Positions 1 through 11,640 of a DNA stretch of 64,000 nucleotides are shown one piece after another; within the stretch, counting starts at the first letter, position 1; each line of letters opens with the position of its first letter. Both the position numbers and the translations under genes were made by a program. The stretch lies in the NCBI GenBank assembly GCA_011009095.1, contig VTPC01090557.1:179479-243478 (forward strand), written 5' to 3'. Source of the DNA: Ignelater luminosus. Its lineage: Eukaryota > Arthropoda > Insecta > Coleoptera > Elateridae. The notes below the pieces were generated by a model that was given only the letters and a program-made list of their open reading frames with translations, did no database searches and was not told where the DNA came from.

Positions 1-516
1 TGTGTGCACTGGACTTCCAAATACTGGATTTTTTTTAAATATGGAAAAAGAAAAAATCTAACCGGGTTAGATCACAAGAACGTGGTGCCTCATGAAAATA
101 ATTTAATGTTTCTTAAATTACCCTCAAAAAATATTGACCTGATAATTCTTCGCCTTAAACATTAACTCTAAGTGAATGCAGTGGGGGTTGCCTTAAAAAA
201 TGCAGGTTATCAAGGCTCACATTTGCATGTGTTGAAAATTAATAAATCCGTCTAGATGAAATCAGGCTTCATCGATGTCAATTTCAGGATATAGTATTTA
301 TATTAGTGTTTAAGAAGATACGATCAAAATTCGTTCATAATCTAATAAAAGTACAGTGATTCTTTTTTCGGTAGTTTCTTGTCTGAGCTGTTCATGGTTA
401 TCTACCTTTTCTCTCTCTTCTACTAATTTCTTTGCCTAGTATGTTATGGAGCTATCATCAAAAAATGTTCTACAGCGCTCAGAGTTAGAAAACATGCTAA
501 TTTTTCCCAATCAACT
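1..516. other. AT-rich sequence, no gene seen
   Basis: I see no convincing coding exon, RNA gene or structured repeat here. It leads into a degraded Tc1-like fragment at 517. Confidence 0.5.
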
Positions 517-657
517 GAATTCGACAAGAGTCGCATTGTTGTCATGCAAGGTATGCGGAGAGTTGGTTTATCAAATAAGGAGACTAGTCACCGGATATAC
601 AAAAACTGGGTCGTTACATTGATGAAATGTGCCAAAGTTGTTGCCATCAAGCTGTTA
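517..657 (+). pseudogene. Relic of a Tc1-like transposase N-terminal helix-turn-helix
   Basis: The plus-strand frame reads EFDKSRIVVMQGMRRVGLSN and continues with a segment ending in KNWVVTLMKC. This resembles the N-terminal paired-like helix-turn-helix of Tc1 transposases (FDxxRIVxxRxxGLSxREI...). There is no start, no catalytic domain, and the frame stops at 658-660. The intact element at 660-1964 begins immediately after it, so this older relic may have been the target of that insertion. The family call rests on motif resemblance only. Confidence 0.4.
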
Positions 658-659
658 TA

Positions 660-1964
660 AAGGGTTTTCCAATAAGAGGTGTTATTTTGATATTCAAAGA
701 AAAGTGCCATTTTTTAATATAAATGATCGGATGTTTATTTCATTATAAAGAGGAAGGTATGCCGTTAATAGTGGAAAATAACATCAGGCAAATGACCACC
801 ACGACCACGCTTACAGGACAATATCCTTTTCATGAAATTTTCCATAACCAAATCGCAAAGTGGCTGCCCTATGTCCTCGATAGCCTCACGAATTCCATCT
901 TTGAGGTCTTGAATCGACGCTGGGCTGTTGGCGTAGACCTTCTCTTTCACGTGGCCCCAAAGAAAGAAGTCGCAAGGTGTTAAATCACAAGATCTCGGTG
1001 GCCAATTGTGATCACCTCTTCGAGAGATAACACGGTCCGGAAACTTTTTCCGTAAAAGATCAATGGTTTCGTTGCTTGTGTGGCACGTAGCGCCGTCTTG
1101 TTGAAAGTAAACGTTGTCCAGATCAATACCATCCAATTCCGGCCATAAAAAATCGTTAATCATCTCTCGATAGCGCAATCCAGTCACCGTAACTGTTGCT
1201 CCAGCCTCATTTTCGAAAAAGTAAGGTCCAATGACTCCGCCGGACCATAAACCGCACCAAACAGTCACACGTTGAGGATAGAGAGACTTTTCAACAATAA
1301 CTCTTGGATTTTCTGAGCCCCAGATCCGACAATTTTGCTTGTTGACGAAGCCACCGAGGTGGAAATGGGCCTCATCACTCAAGATGATTTTTCGATGGAA
1401 TTCTGGATCATTTTCATGCATTTCAACGACCCAATCGGCAAAGACACGACGTTGTTGATGATCGGCCGGCTTGAGTTCTTGTGTTAACTGGACTTTATAA
1501 GCCTTAAGACCCAAATCTTTATGCAAAATACGGTGTAATGACGTTTGTGGAATGGCTAATTCCAAAGAACGACGAGGAATGGACAAACCTGGGTTTTCTT
1601 TAACACTTTCGGCTACAACAGCAATATTCTCGGCTGTTCTTGAGCGACGTGCACGGGTTTTATTCTTCACATCACTAACTTGTCCCAAGAGCTCGAATTT
1701 TTTCACCAATTTCTGTATTGCGGTCCGACAAGGTGCTTCACGGTGACCCAAAAATGTTCGAGTTTTACGAACCGTCTCTGCCAAATTTTCACCATTTTTA
1801 TAGTGAATTTTAATAATTTCAATGCGTTGTTGAAGCGTGTATCGTTCCATATTTATTAATGGCGTAGTTTCTACTTGTCAAATGTCAAAAAATGATAGCT
1901 TCAAAAGTGACATCTACCGAAATAGCGGGCTATTCAAAATAACACCTCTTATTGGAAAACCCTT
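660..1964 (-). mobile_element. Complete Tc1/mariner-superfamily transposon with 31-bp perfect terminal inverted repeats
   Basis: The two ends, 660-690 and 1934-1964, are perfect 31-bp inverted repeats beginning AAGGGTTTTCCAATAAGAGG. The element is flanked by TA on both sides (658-659 and 1965-1966), the target duplication expected of the Tc1/mariner (IS630) superfamily. Total length is 1305 bp. It holds one uninterrupted transposase frame on the minus strand. Identical repeats plus an open frame suggest a young, possibly still mobile copy. Confidence 0.92.
765..1850 (-). CDS. Tc1/mariner-superfamily transposase, full length (361 aa)
   Basis: This DDE/D transposase would bind the element's inverted repeats and catalyse cut-and-paste transposition at TA. 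The N-terminal about 110 residues form a helix-turn-helix region (YTLQQRIEIIKIHYKNG at the start). The catalytic core shows the first acid in ILSDEAHF, the second in YFQQDGATCHTS, and the third in WPPRSCDLTPCDFFLW, with 36 residues between the second and third acids by my count. This places it outside classic DD34D mariners and DD34E Tc1, near the insect group often labelled Tc3-like. The start ATG lies at 1848-1850 and the stop at 765-767. No internal stop or frameshift is seen, and length is normal for the superfamily. Confidence 0.9.
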   Translation of the reverse strand: MERYTLQQRIEIIKIHYKNGENLAETVRKTRTFLGHREAPCRTAIQKLVKKFELLGQVSDVKNKTRARRSRTAENIAVVAESVKENPGLSIPRRSLELAIPQTSLHRILHKDLGLKAYKVQLTQELKPADHQQRRVFADWVVEMHENDPEFHRKIILSDEAHFHLGGFVNKQNCRIWGSENPRVIVEKSLYPQRVTVWCGLWSGGVIGPYFFENEAGATVTVTGLRYREMINDFLWPELDGIDLDNVYFQQDGATCHTSNETIDLLRKKFPDRVISRRGDHNWPPRSCDLTPCDFFLWGHVKEKVYANSPASIQDLKDGIREAIEDIGQPLCDLVMENFMKRILSCKRGRGGHLPDVIFHY

Positions 1965-1966
1965 TA

Positions 1967-3330
1967 TTATGTTACAATTACAAGTAACCCGTTGCTGAAA
2001 GTGAACAAAGTATTGATTATGACATGGTTTCCGAAGTGGCTTTGACAAATCTAAACACAAGAAACACCAGGTAGATATAGAGGATGAGTCATAAAGTTGC
2101 AGCAGGTAAGCATCTATTTTCAGCTGATTTTGCACTAGGATAATACGAATCATTTTATGAGCATTAAACAAAATAATCTAAAAGAGCACTTCTCATATAT
2201 TTTGTCCCCGTAATTGCAGACAAATGAAAGCATTTCGGTGTAGGAGACCATTGTTTTAGATCGCTGTCGCATCCCAATTGTCGATATAAAAAAGTAATTT
2301 TTCTCTTAAAAGAATATATAAAATCTTAATAGCACTATTAAGTAATGCTAATTCCACACATGTAAACAAAAATAATAATAATAATAAATTAAAAAATAAT
2401 CCAAAACTTAAAAAAAATTATATCATAAAATACGGGAAGAATAGGGATTCGATCCGGGGTTTTTGGTTTTAGGAGAGAACACTCTCCTTGCCAGTCTATT
2501 GAAGCTTGTGCTAAATGCTAATACAACCATACTTTTCGTATGAAGGCGTGACCTTTCTTTTATAAAATGATTGTGTGTGTGTATATATATACATTAAAAA
2601 AATTCTATGCGTATTTTTGATACTTCACTTTATTATAATATGTTTTTAACTAAAACATAAAACTGGCACAATTTATTTCTAATTCCACAACCTATTCTTC
2701 TACACTCATAAATTTCGCCATCATTTAGTTAAGTTTGAATTATCTGTTTATTATTTATCACGTAATACCGTCGCTTTATTAAAATGCCTCATTTAATTAA
2801 AAAAAAATACCATATTAAGAATATAACTTATTTCGGTCCTGATAAATCTAGGCAACCCGACAAACACGTCAAATAAACCCGGTTACCTACCTATCAGGCG
2901 CTGTTTAATTTAATCTGTCCAACGCTGTACATAAAATCATTTTAAAAGTCTAACCTTACATGTAAGACCAGTTTAAACTTTTAGTGTAAAGTATCAACTC
3001 CTTTAAATAAAGATTCAATTTGTACTTTAAGACTTTTGATTCCTTCAAGAATGTAGATATCATTTTTGATGTTAGGCTAATTTAAATATTGCACCTTGAT
3101 TGTAAATAGATATTTTGAATAGATTATAGCATCGCTGTGGCTTTTTAGACGCATCTTAGGTAAAACGTGGAAGGTCAGCTCAAAAGCGGGATTCAAAAGG
3201 TTTTTTTTAAATTCTTGTTCTTATACACTACAGACAAACATATGCACACATGTGTACTGCAATAAACTTTATACCAAAGCACAATAATAGAAAAATATAA
3301 GAAATTTACAAATATAAACTTTATATAAAA
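1967..3330. other. AT-rich intergenic sequence
   Basis: No exon or mobile element could be supported. It contains short (AAT)n runs near 2370 and a stretch with tRNA-like promoter boxes on the minus strand near 2445-2493, not convincing enough to call. The end nearest 3330 is probably the 3' untranslated and flanking region of the sulfotransferase gene. Confidence 0.5.
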
Positions 3331-6273
3331 TTAGAATGTTAAACCAGTTCCTTTAGTATTCTCCTGGATCCATTCATCAAACCTTTTTGATAACTCCAAC
3401 GTCATAAACTTTTCTCCATCTCCGATCTTTCCACTCCTAATGAAATCTTGAGAAACCATCTCTGATGAGAATTTACCAGTTCTGCTATTCAACACCGGTT
3501 CCATATTTACAGACTGATTACTCTTCATGTTATTGAAACTTAGATATTCGATCAAAATATTAATTTGTTCATCAGATAATGTTTTTCCCAAGAATTCTGC
3601 TATTTTCAGAATAACAGTTAAAAGATCTTTTTTCATATCCTCGTATTTCAAAAACAGAAAATTATCTTCGTGTCTACGTTTCCAAAATTCTAAATAGTGA
3701 GGCCATAATGGTGAAAAGGGTAGCTTGTCGTTTAGAAATAAATCAGCAAATTCTTCAAAAGTGCATAATGGCAAGTTGTAGAAGTGTTGGGAATGGTTGT
3801 AGTAAGAAACGCATACGTCTTTTGGATTTCTTGCAACGTAGATTATCTAAAATGATTATTATCATGAAAATAGCTTATTAGTAATAAAGTAAAGTTAAAT
3901 ATTTCAATTTGTTACCTACTTTTGGTTTTACTTCATTTAATTCAGATGGTAAGAGAGTTAATGGAAGATGGCTTTTAATAAATCTAGGAGATGGATGATT
4001 CCTTGCACGTTCAACTGAGTTTCCATAATTTTTCATGTATTCGCTGTACTCTTCTGTTACGAAAATAGCTGACAATCTGGAAAAACAATGTTAAAACAAT
4101 CTACAAAAGTGGTGTCTTTGATTAGTACATACAGTAATAAAACGAAAAACAAATCAAACAATAAAAATATTTCCAAATGGGAAATACCTAAAAGTTTGTT
4201 TTCAACTTATAGTGGGGATTATATGCATCATAAATAAAGGGCAATGTGGGAGACAATATATGAATCTTATGGATCTTTGTCCTTTATTTATGATACAAGT
4301 ATAAACTCCCTTGCATTGTCCCAAGATAGGTGTTTGGGTGGTTCTTTTTGCGGAGGAGAATAATCGTCCCCATCTTTTTTGAGGATTTCATCAGTGCTGA
4401 AAGATCAGATTAACGTAGTTGGGCCTTTAGGCGGCCCGGGTCGAAGCTTGGGTTCGGGTCGGACCGGACCTCAGTTTAAAAGTTTATCGAGCTCTTCGGG
4501 CTTACGTCCGGTAAATCGGGCCTTTCGAGCCGTTCGGTGTTGTCTAAAAGCAGATTCTTTATATCCGTACCACTTTTGTACTATTCAATCGTTAACACCT
4601 AATGATTATCGAAGTTGCATTACTGCGATAGATCGACTTGAACCAAGTTTTCCAATAAGCAAATACTGTGGACTGATGAAGAGGCCTCATTTTCAATTGT
4701 CTCAATATGCCTCAGTAGGCTCACAAAAATCCACATTGTACGAGACCATCTAGAAACCAGGTCGGATTCTCTTTAAATATTTGGATGGGAGCACTAACAG
4801 GCAACACTGTTGGACCTCATTTTTTACCACAACACATGAATGGAGAAAATTATTTTCAATTCATTAACCACCTGATAAACAATTCTTCACTCAATCTGCG
4901 AAACAGACTGACCTGGACGCGCACCAGCTCGTTATGCCTATAACGTCAGGAAATCATAAACGAAAATTTTCTGCAGCGTTGGATAGGTCGTAATGACCTT
5001 ATATCGTGGCCACCGCCGCGGCTCCCTAATTTTAATCCTTTTGATTTTTCATTTGGGGTTTTCTGCAAGAATTTATCGGGCTTTTCAGTCTACGTCTGGT
5101 CAATCTGGCCGTCTTGTCACGCAAGTCTTTTGTACTTCTTGGCCCTTCGGGTCTATCGGGCGGTTTGAATCTCTCGGAGATGTCAGACCTCTCGGGTCTG
5201 TCAGGTCATACGAGTCTGTCGGACCTGTCGGGTTTCATTGACTTCTTGGCCCTTCGGGCTTCTCTTGGTCCTGCAGGACGGTTTGGCCCTTTCGGGCCTC
5301 AGTCTGTTGGACCTTCTAGACTTCTCAGACCTTAGAATCTGTTAGGCCGTTTGGATTTCTTGGGCCTGTCGGACTTCTTGGATTTTTTGGCCCTTCGGGT
5401 TTTTCTGTCTTGCCATTCGGACCTCGGGCCTTTTGTACTTCTTTGCCCTTCGGCCCTATCAGGCCGTTTGGATCTCTCAGGCATGTCAGACCTCTCGGGT
5501 CTTGGAACTTCTCAGCCCTTCGGACTTTCCTTGTTTGAAAAAATATTGCAGTTTTCATTCTGCCCAGTAGTATATCGAAAAGTTAAATAATTTGGGGATC
5601 ACATAGTATTTCATTCTTTCCCATTTTTATTAATCCACTCATCTTCAGTAAAACAGTTATTGCTACATAATTTACTACTTATGTTATACTTATTAATTTT
5701 GCTAAATTTTGCTATTATTGCCCAAACTTTTTTTTAAATTTTCTCTGTTTTATTCAGACATTTAAAAGAAATAAATATTGAAATGACAAGCGATTCAAGA
5801 TAGAAATTAAAAATGAAATAACATTTCCGTACATTTTTAATTTTAATCGTACTCTAAAAATGTAATTGACGCTGATTTTAACACCCTGTAGTGTGTAAAC
5901 TTAATTTATAGTAAAACTTACTCTAACACGGGAGCACGAATTTGTTGTATGTATTGCTTAGCACTTGCAAAATCCAAATCATTTCCAATCAACCACACCA
6001 TTTCTTGACACCATGTAGAACCTATGAATATTTTAATTTGTAGAATTTAACTAAAACAATATCATTGATAATTTTACCTGCCCTAGGAAAACTAATCATC
6101 CAAACGTCATCTTTTCTTACTTTAAAGCTCGATATTTGTTGCGCGATTTCGGCAAACTGAGGTGGCATTACGCATTTCCCAGGATTGTATGCGTAAAATG
6201 AATTCTTTACTCCGTAGACTTGATCCAATTTTTCACCATAAAAACCTTTTATTACTTCACTAGAAATACTCAT
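3331..6273 (-). CDS. Cytosolic sulfotransferase (SULT family), four exons, 322 aa
   Basis: The enzyme transfers sulfonate from PAPS to a hydroxyl or amine of a small molecule. Exons on the minus strand are 6078-6273, 5922-6021, 3920-4076 and 3331-3846; all introns are GT-AG and phases agree, giving 969 nt. The 5'-phosphosulfate loop is SFPRAGSTWCQEMVW (about residues 61-75), with Arg in place of the usual Lys, as in many insect members. The catalytic His is in FIKSHLPLTLLP (about residue 135). The 3'-phosphate-binding motif is IYVARNPKDVCVSYYNH, with Arg157 and Ser165. Near the C-terminus RSGKIGDGEKF stands where RKGxxGDWK is usual, losing the Trp. No signal peptide or membrane segment is seen, so it is cytosolic. 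Substrate unknown. The 1.8-kb second intron carries a GC-rich minisatellite array. Confidence 0.92.
4425..5540 (+). repeat. GC-rich degenerate minisatellite array, copy A (in sulfotransferase intron 2)
   Basis: Two blocks, about 4425-4560 and 5075-5540, are built from a degenerate unit of roughly 10-11 bases with words such as TCGGGCC, GTCGGACC and CTTGGCCCTTCGGG. A higher-order unit of about 90 bases recurs: segments starting CTTCTTGGCCCTTCGGG reappear near 5140, 5240, 5375 and 5430. Open frames across it are rich in Ser, Gly, Leu and Phe in all phases and are artefacts of the repeat. The first block (TTGGGCCTTTAGGCGGCCCG) resembles the left end of copies D and E. Confidence 0.85.
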
Positions 6274-8689
6274 TTTTAATATTTACTTGGAAATTCAATT
6301 TATTCAAATGTAATTAATGAACACAGATGATTTCTTCTTGTTATTAATGTAAACAGTATCAGACTTGCACTGAAAGTAAATGCATCTAACCGATGCACTT
6401 TTCTCTATTTTCTCTTTATTAAAAAGGTTTTCGTTTTTTATACCTGCAAACTAGTTTCATTCATTGTACTACTTATGGATGAAGAGTAGTACATCGTTTT
6501 AGCACACTGCATACCACATTCTTAATTGAATACGTGTACTACTTCTTTAAGTGCATTATAAATATTATAAAAAAATATACAGATGAAAATACTAAAAATT
6601 CACAACGGTGTCAAAAAGAAAAAATATGGAAAATCTTAAAAAAATCACTTTCTCTAAGGAAATTGGAATAATTTTTTTTTTGTTCCAGGATTTTTATTCA
6701 ACGCGTTGGTGCAAAACAAACAACTTTCACCGGCATAACTTCTGGAAAATGTGAAATTGTACATAATCTAATCGGTACTTATTAATTATTTACTGATTCA
6801 ATTACAATTTATGCAATGCTTGCCGTTAAAAATAGGCAAATGATAACAACTCGTTTCCTCCAATTTCAATAGCAAAGAATCGTAAAAAAGTTAAAAATAA
6901 AAAAGAGCCCCATCTGTTATTTAGAGAATTCAGAGAACAATTAACCAAACAAGAGATTTCTCTATGTAGAGGAAGCCATATAACAATAGGAGGAAGCATT
7001 CGACAAAACATCTAAATTCATTTAATCACTCTATGAAGCTTCTCGCAATTTTTTAGTGTTGAAAAGCCTTAATTGTCAGTTATTTTGACACTACACTGCT
7101 TTTTTTCAGCCTGGAAATACTTATTAGAAACATCCCACTGGGAATTCCTCTGCTTTCATTTCTTCTTCTAGCATCTAGAAGTTTTAAAAGCAAAAAGCCG
7201 GGAGTAAAGTTTAACAAAACTGCAGTACACCTATCAAAATTCCTTAGCTGTAGCCGTCGGTGTTTGCTTCCTGCACTGAAAAAGCCCACTTAGCACAGCA
7301 AGTCACTGCCTGCCGTTTAGGTCTATAAGCATTTATTGAGTATATTAGAAGGTGTACACACAGTAGTCTGTGTTTACTTGGAATCAAGCTCGACTTCAGA
7401 CGTTAAGCTAATGAGATAATATGGGCGCAGAAATCAGTCTGTCTCTCAAAGATTTAAGTTTGGCTCACTTCTAAGATAAAACTTTTCAATCTTGTTTCTT
7501 CAATGTTCTTGTTTATTAATCTTCTCTAGAGGGAATACATCAAAATTGTAAAAAAGGCACCATTTTGAAATGGAAAATAAAAAAACGTAAAAATTGTAAA
7601 ACGTGCAGAAACAAGTTAGATTTAAAAAAACTCAACAGCTCAAATCGAGTATTTTACGAATAAATAAAAGCAAGATGACTACGAAGACCCTTAATTAAAA
7701 ACAACTAATAATAATAAAAGTATTCTATCCGTATGTTTTTTCAAAATAATAGCGCATCACATAAGTTCAATTTTGCTGTTATTATAGTATACAAATATGT
7801 GCTGCGTATGCAAATGGAGAAAATAAACTCTTGGTCTCTAACAGTAAAGTCAATGCAACTGATTTGTCGGAGTAAAAAAACTCAATACCTAAATGAAAGC
7901 AAGGAAAGTTAAGATGCATTTGCTTGCAATGCAAGTTTGTTAAACTTATTTACGTAATAGAGATGAACTATTTAAGTTGGCAAGACAAAATTATAAGTCA
8001 CTTGCATACTCTAAATAATTATCATAATAAATAATAATAATAATAAACATTTTGTTCAATTAATAAAATGTTTTTATTTCGAAAAACATTAAAATGTAAA
8101 AATTGGAATGAAACCTTAATACATTATGATTTTACGAATATTATGGTAAGAAAATCCAAGCCAAAACACTTCCCTGGCGCAGTACCTACAAAGATTTTTT
8201 CTACAACTGTTAATTAAAAAAATAAAAATCTAAAATAGAAAAATATAAAAAAAGCAAAATTTGACAGAAATATTAGCTTGCCTCAGCTTTGTTACCTTGT
8301 TCTTAATAAAATTAGTCAGGGAAGAATTTTGCTGCCTAGGCAGCTAAAGTGACGCTTCCCTGATGTTTTTGAGTCAAGAAAGTTGTCACTATTGTAAAGG
8401 TTCTGACAGATATTTAAGTTTCCCTCCCAAATTGACAAAATAAAGCAATTTCAAAAATCAATGTGACCAACTGTGATCGTAAAGCAAACTTACCTATCTT
8501 ACAGTGTGCTACTGTAATTCCCTAAAACCTGGATACACCGGCTACTAACTACAGTGGGGAAAACAGGAAGTCAAATAAAACAAATATTAATGTGAAGGCA
8601 AAAATAAAACTTTTCAAATACTTCAACAATAATAAAACAAACTCGAACAAACATTATTCTTCCAAAAAACGACTAAGTTGCAAATTTAC
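6274..8689. other. AT-rich intergenic sequence upstream of the sulfotransferase gene
   Basis: No supported gene. Short open frames at 6826-7011 and 7080-7289 (minus) have no recognisable domain. The sulfotransferase promoter should lie just above 6273 but no core motif stands out. Confidence 0.45.
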
Positions 8690-9180
8690 TTAAAATTTCT
8701 AATTTATCCTCAATAGATCCTTAATAATTTTCCCCAAGTTCAAAAATTCCCAATTTGGAGAAAAATCTCTATACCTGGAAACACTGCAGTGCTCACAACT
8801 ATTTTTCAATTTTCATTCTGTACCTCCTCGTAGAGCCCTGCACGGGCTGAGATTTCAAGGCCCGGCCCGACTGGAGACAAATTTGACGAGGCGCAAAAAC
8901 TCCGGTAACTTCTTGATCAGCCCGACAGGTCCAAGAAGACCGAACAGCGTAAGAGGCCCAAATGGCACGAGATATCTGAACGACCTGGAAGAGAAGCCCA
9001 AGGAGCCGAAAAGTCCAAAAAGCTTGACGACCCGAGAAATCAAAACGGCCCGAGAGATTAAAAAAGACCGACGGCCAAAACGGTTCGGCAGGTCCAAATG
9101 GCCCGACAGACTCGTATGGCCCGATAGGGCCAAGAGGCTCCAACAGCTAGACAGGTCCGATAAAAACAAACGGCTCTAGA
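8690..9180 (-). repeat. GC-rich minisatellite array, copy B, with AT-rich leader
   Basis: An AT-rich leader (about 8690-8825) holds CCTGGAAACACTGCAGTGCT. It is followed at about 8832 by the terminus TAGAGCCCTGCACGGGCTG and then the array in reverse orientation (CCGACAGGTCC, GGCCCGAC and similar). Leader, terminus and array order are repeated in copy C directly downstream and again in copy H near 46.4 kb, so the leader belongs to the repeated unit. Confidence 0.8.
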
Positions 9181-9830
9181 AATCTGTTTGATTTATCCCC
9201 AATAAATCCCCACTTTTTTAAGATCCTCACTAATCTTCCCCACCAAGTTTTAAAATCCCCAATTTAGAAGAAAAATCTCCATGCCTGGCAACACCACAGT
9301 ACTCACAACTTATCTTTAATTTTCATTTTGTACCTTCTCGCAGAGCCCTGCACGGGCCGAAATTTTCACGCCTGACTGGAGACAAACTTGACGCGGCCCG
9401 AAGAAGAACTCGGTATCTTCTTGATCGGCCCGACAGACCCGGGAGGACCAAGCAGCCCAAGAAGCGCAAACGGTACGAGAGATCTGAACGGTCCGAGAGG
9501 TCAGAACGACTCGACAGAGAAGCCTGAGAAGCCAAAAAATCCCAAAGCCCCGACAGGCCCGGGAGATCAAAAAGACCCGATATACCCGAAGGGCCGAGAA
9601 GTTCAAAAGGTCCGACAAGCAGAGAAGACCCGAAGAGCCCAAGAGGCCCAAACGACAAGGAAGTACCAAACGACCCGACAGAAAAGCCCGAGGAGTCGAG
9701 AAGTTCAAAAAGTCTGAGAGGTACGTAGGGCCTAGAGGCCCCAGGAGATCAAAACAGCCTGATAGACCCGAAGGACCGAGAAGTTTAAAAAGTAGAGACC
9801 CTCGCTTACCGACCGAGAAATACAACCTGT
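9181..9830 (-). repeat. GC-rich minisatellite array, copy C, tandem with copy B
   Basis: The leader (about 9195-9340, including CCTGGCAACACCACAGTACT) is followed by CAGAGCCCTGCACGGGCCG at about 9341, then a long reverse-orientation array to about 9800. It is adjacent to copy B in the same orientation, giving a tandem pair of about 0.5-0.65 kb units. All long open frames here, on either strand, are repeat artefacts. Confidence 0.8.
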
Positions 9831-9954
9831 TCTGCGAAAGATCAACAATTTAACCAGGTCCTGACTCCATGGAACGTTAAGTTCCAACCGTTACAACATC
9901 TTGAAAATTTGTATTACTGATAAAATATGTAACTGATTAGAAAGTTCTGGTTGA

Positions 9955-10130
9955 AAAGGTAGAGGCCTGCGCGGATTGGGTTTCCTAGTCGGACCTTTAC
10001 GCGGTTCGGATCGAAGCTCAGGTTTGCGCTAGGTCGGGCCTATTTAGAAATTTATCAATTCGGTCCTATCAAGCCGTTTGGTTTAGTCGGATTTGTCGAG
10101 CTGTTGGAGCCTGTCGGACCGTGCTAGGTG
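9955..10130 (+). repeat. GC-rich minisatellite array, copy D, short
   Basis: It starts with TAGAGGCCTGCGCGGATTGG and passes into sense-orientation units (TCGGGCC, GTCGGACC). It breaks off near 10130 without the terminus seen at the other end of copies B, C and H. The start has the same TAGAG as the opposite terminus, suggesting inverted ends for the family. Confidence 0.7.
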
Positions 10131-11189
10131 GAGGAGAGAGGTTGCCGCGATTGAGTTGCAGAGACGTGATGAGCGGGAGATCGTTGCTTCGCTGCCGCGA
10201 CTTAAAACTGTTGATTTTATAATAAGTTTTTTGTGTATCGAGCCTCAGAGAGTGGGGGTAAGTGGATTGCTTCTGCCAGAATTTTTTTTCTTCACCTTCT
10301 TTTGTAGCTCGTTCCAGGTAATGGAAAAATTGTTGGTACTGGCTTCTGGAAGATATTAGTCTGGATGATCAAGAGGATTCGACATCGAATCTAAACCAGC
10401 GGAGTCGGTCGAACTTCTGGGAATATCCGAAGAGTGACAACGTTTGTGAATTAATTAAAACAATGGGATCAGTTTAAAAGTAGAAATTACATGCAGAAAT
10501 CACCGAAAAATGTGCAATTGTTTTAAATAAAAATTTAAGCCAGTTGGTACAAAAGTTAAGTTTTTATTGAAATTTAAGCTTGAAGGCTCAAAGGGTTTTT
10601 TAAATTTTTTTGTTTTTAATCGTAAAGAAATCTTCTGTTGGTTTTCCAAACAATGTTTTTTTGCTAATTTTTATTATGAGCACCTTCAGAGCGATCTTTA
10701 TATGCTTTCTTTTTTAAGCTTAAATGTTTCTCTACGACCTTTTACACAGCTGTGAAAAAGAACATTGGATCCAGAATTTGGTAAGATGACTTCTGTAATT
10801 TAATTGTTATCCTAATTTGTTGACTTCTTAAGATGAATAATTTTTTTATTAACGTCTTTTTAGTCTCTTAAAGTTTTTTTTGTCTTTCAGAGTAAATTTT
10901 TGCTATTTTTGGAAATTTGATTTATACCTGAGGTTTTGAACATCTAGTTTCTTATTATCGCTTATTTATACAAGTGCAATTTTTTGATAAAAATTTGTAT
11001 TTGTTTGCTAGCTTGATAATTTTATTTTATTCTGCTTTAAATTTATCACTTTTACCAATTTTGTTCCTTTTCTAAGAATTATTAAAAATTATTATACAAA
11101 TTGACCTGCTCTTCCATTTCCTTCTAAACCCGAATGCACCTTTACCCACTTAAAAACTAACTGCGACTTTATTCTTCTTTTTAGTAACT
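10131..11189. other. Unassigned intergenic sequence
   Basis: A moderately GC-rich segment (about 10130-10260), then AT-rich DNA. No coding exon could be supported. Confidence 0.4.
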
Positions 11190-11640
11190 TATGAATTTGC
11201 GTCTTATGGTCTCTTAGGGAACAAATTTTATGTAATTAATGCTAAATCAGATGTTGTGTATTTGATCAATTCATTCTTTAGAGAATGTACTGCGACATTA
11301 TTTATGCAAAAAGCTGTACAACCCACATTCATATTCCTCCTTACATAAAATCCATTCCAAAGCTTTGGATATTGCTAATAGCTGATTATTAGTACTTTTA
11401 TTATTTAACCTGAATTCATTTTTGTAGATAACTTCCTCATTAATGTATACGGAACAACAGTGCATCCCATATTTAATTCGTCTTTACTTCCGTCTGTATA
11501 TATCTGGCATTTGTATTCTGTATTACAATTAACATTTTCTTTAATACTTGGAATTTCTGCAGAATGTAACCAAGATTTAAAATTTATCGGTGCATTGTAT
11601 CATTTGATATCAATATCTTCAAATTGACCATTGTAACATG
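11190..11640 (-). pseudogene. Relic of a non-LTR retrotransposon RNase H domain
   Basis: Read on the minus strand with frame changes, the segment shows KCQIYTDGSK, the first RNase H acidic motif, and after a frameshift LLAISKALEWI, matching the ELxAIxxALxWI helix of RNase H domains in I, R1 and related elements. Stops and frameshifts interrupt it throughout, and no reverse transcriptase part is seen next to it. Confidence 0.55.

Noticed and set aside
2432..2505. tRNA-like A and B boxes on the minus strand (TGGCAAGGAGA and GGATCGAATCC)
   Set aside because: The stems do not pair properly and box spacing is short (27 bases), so it is not a tRNA gene; at most a SINE or tRNA pseudogene relic.
5114..5558. 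Collagen-like or Ser/Gly/Leu-rich open frames on both strands
   Set aside because: They are open in several phases because of the GC-rich minisatellite unit, lack splice or start context, and recur wherever the array occurs.
9316..9825. 169-codon minus-strand frame and overlapping frames
   Set aside because: Lies wholly in minisatellite copy C; the same composition appears in all copies, so no protein is supported.
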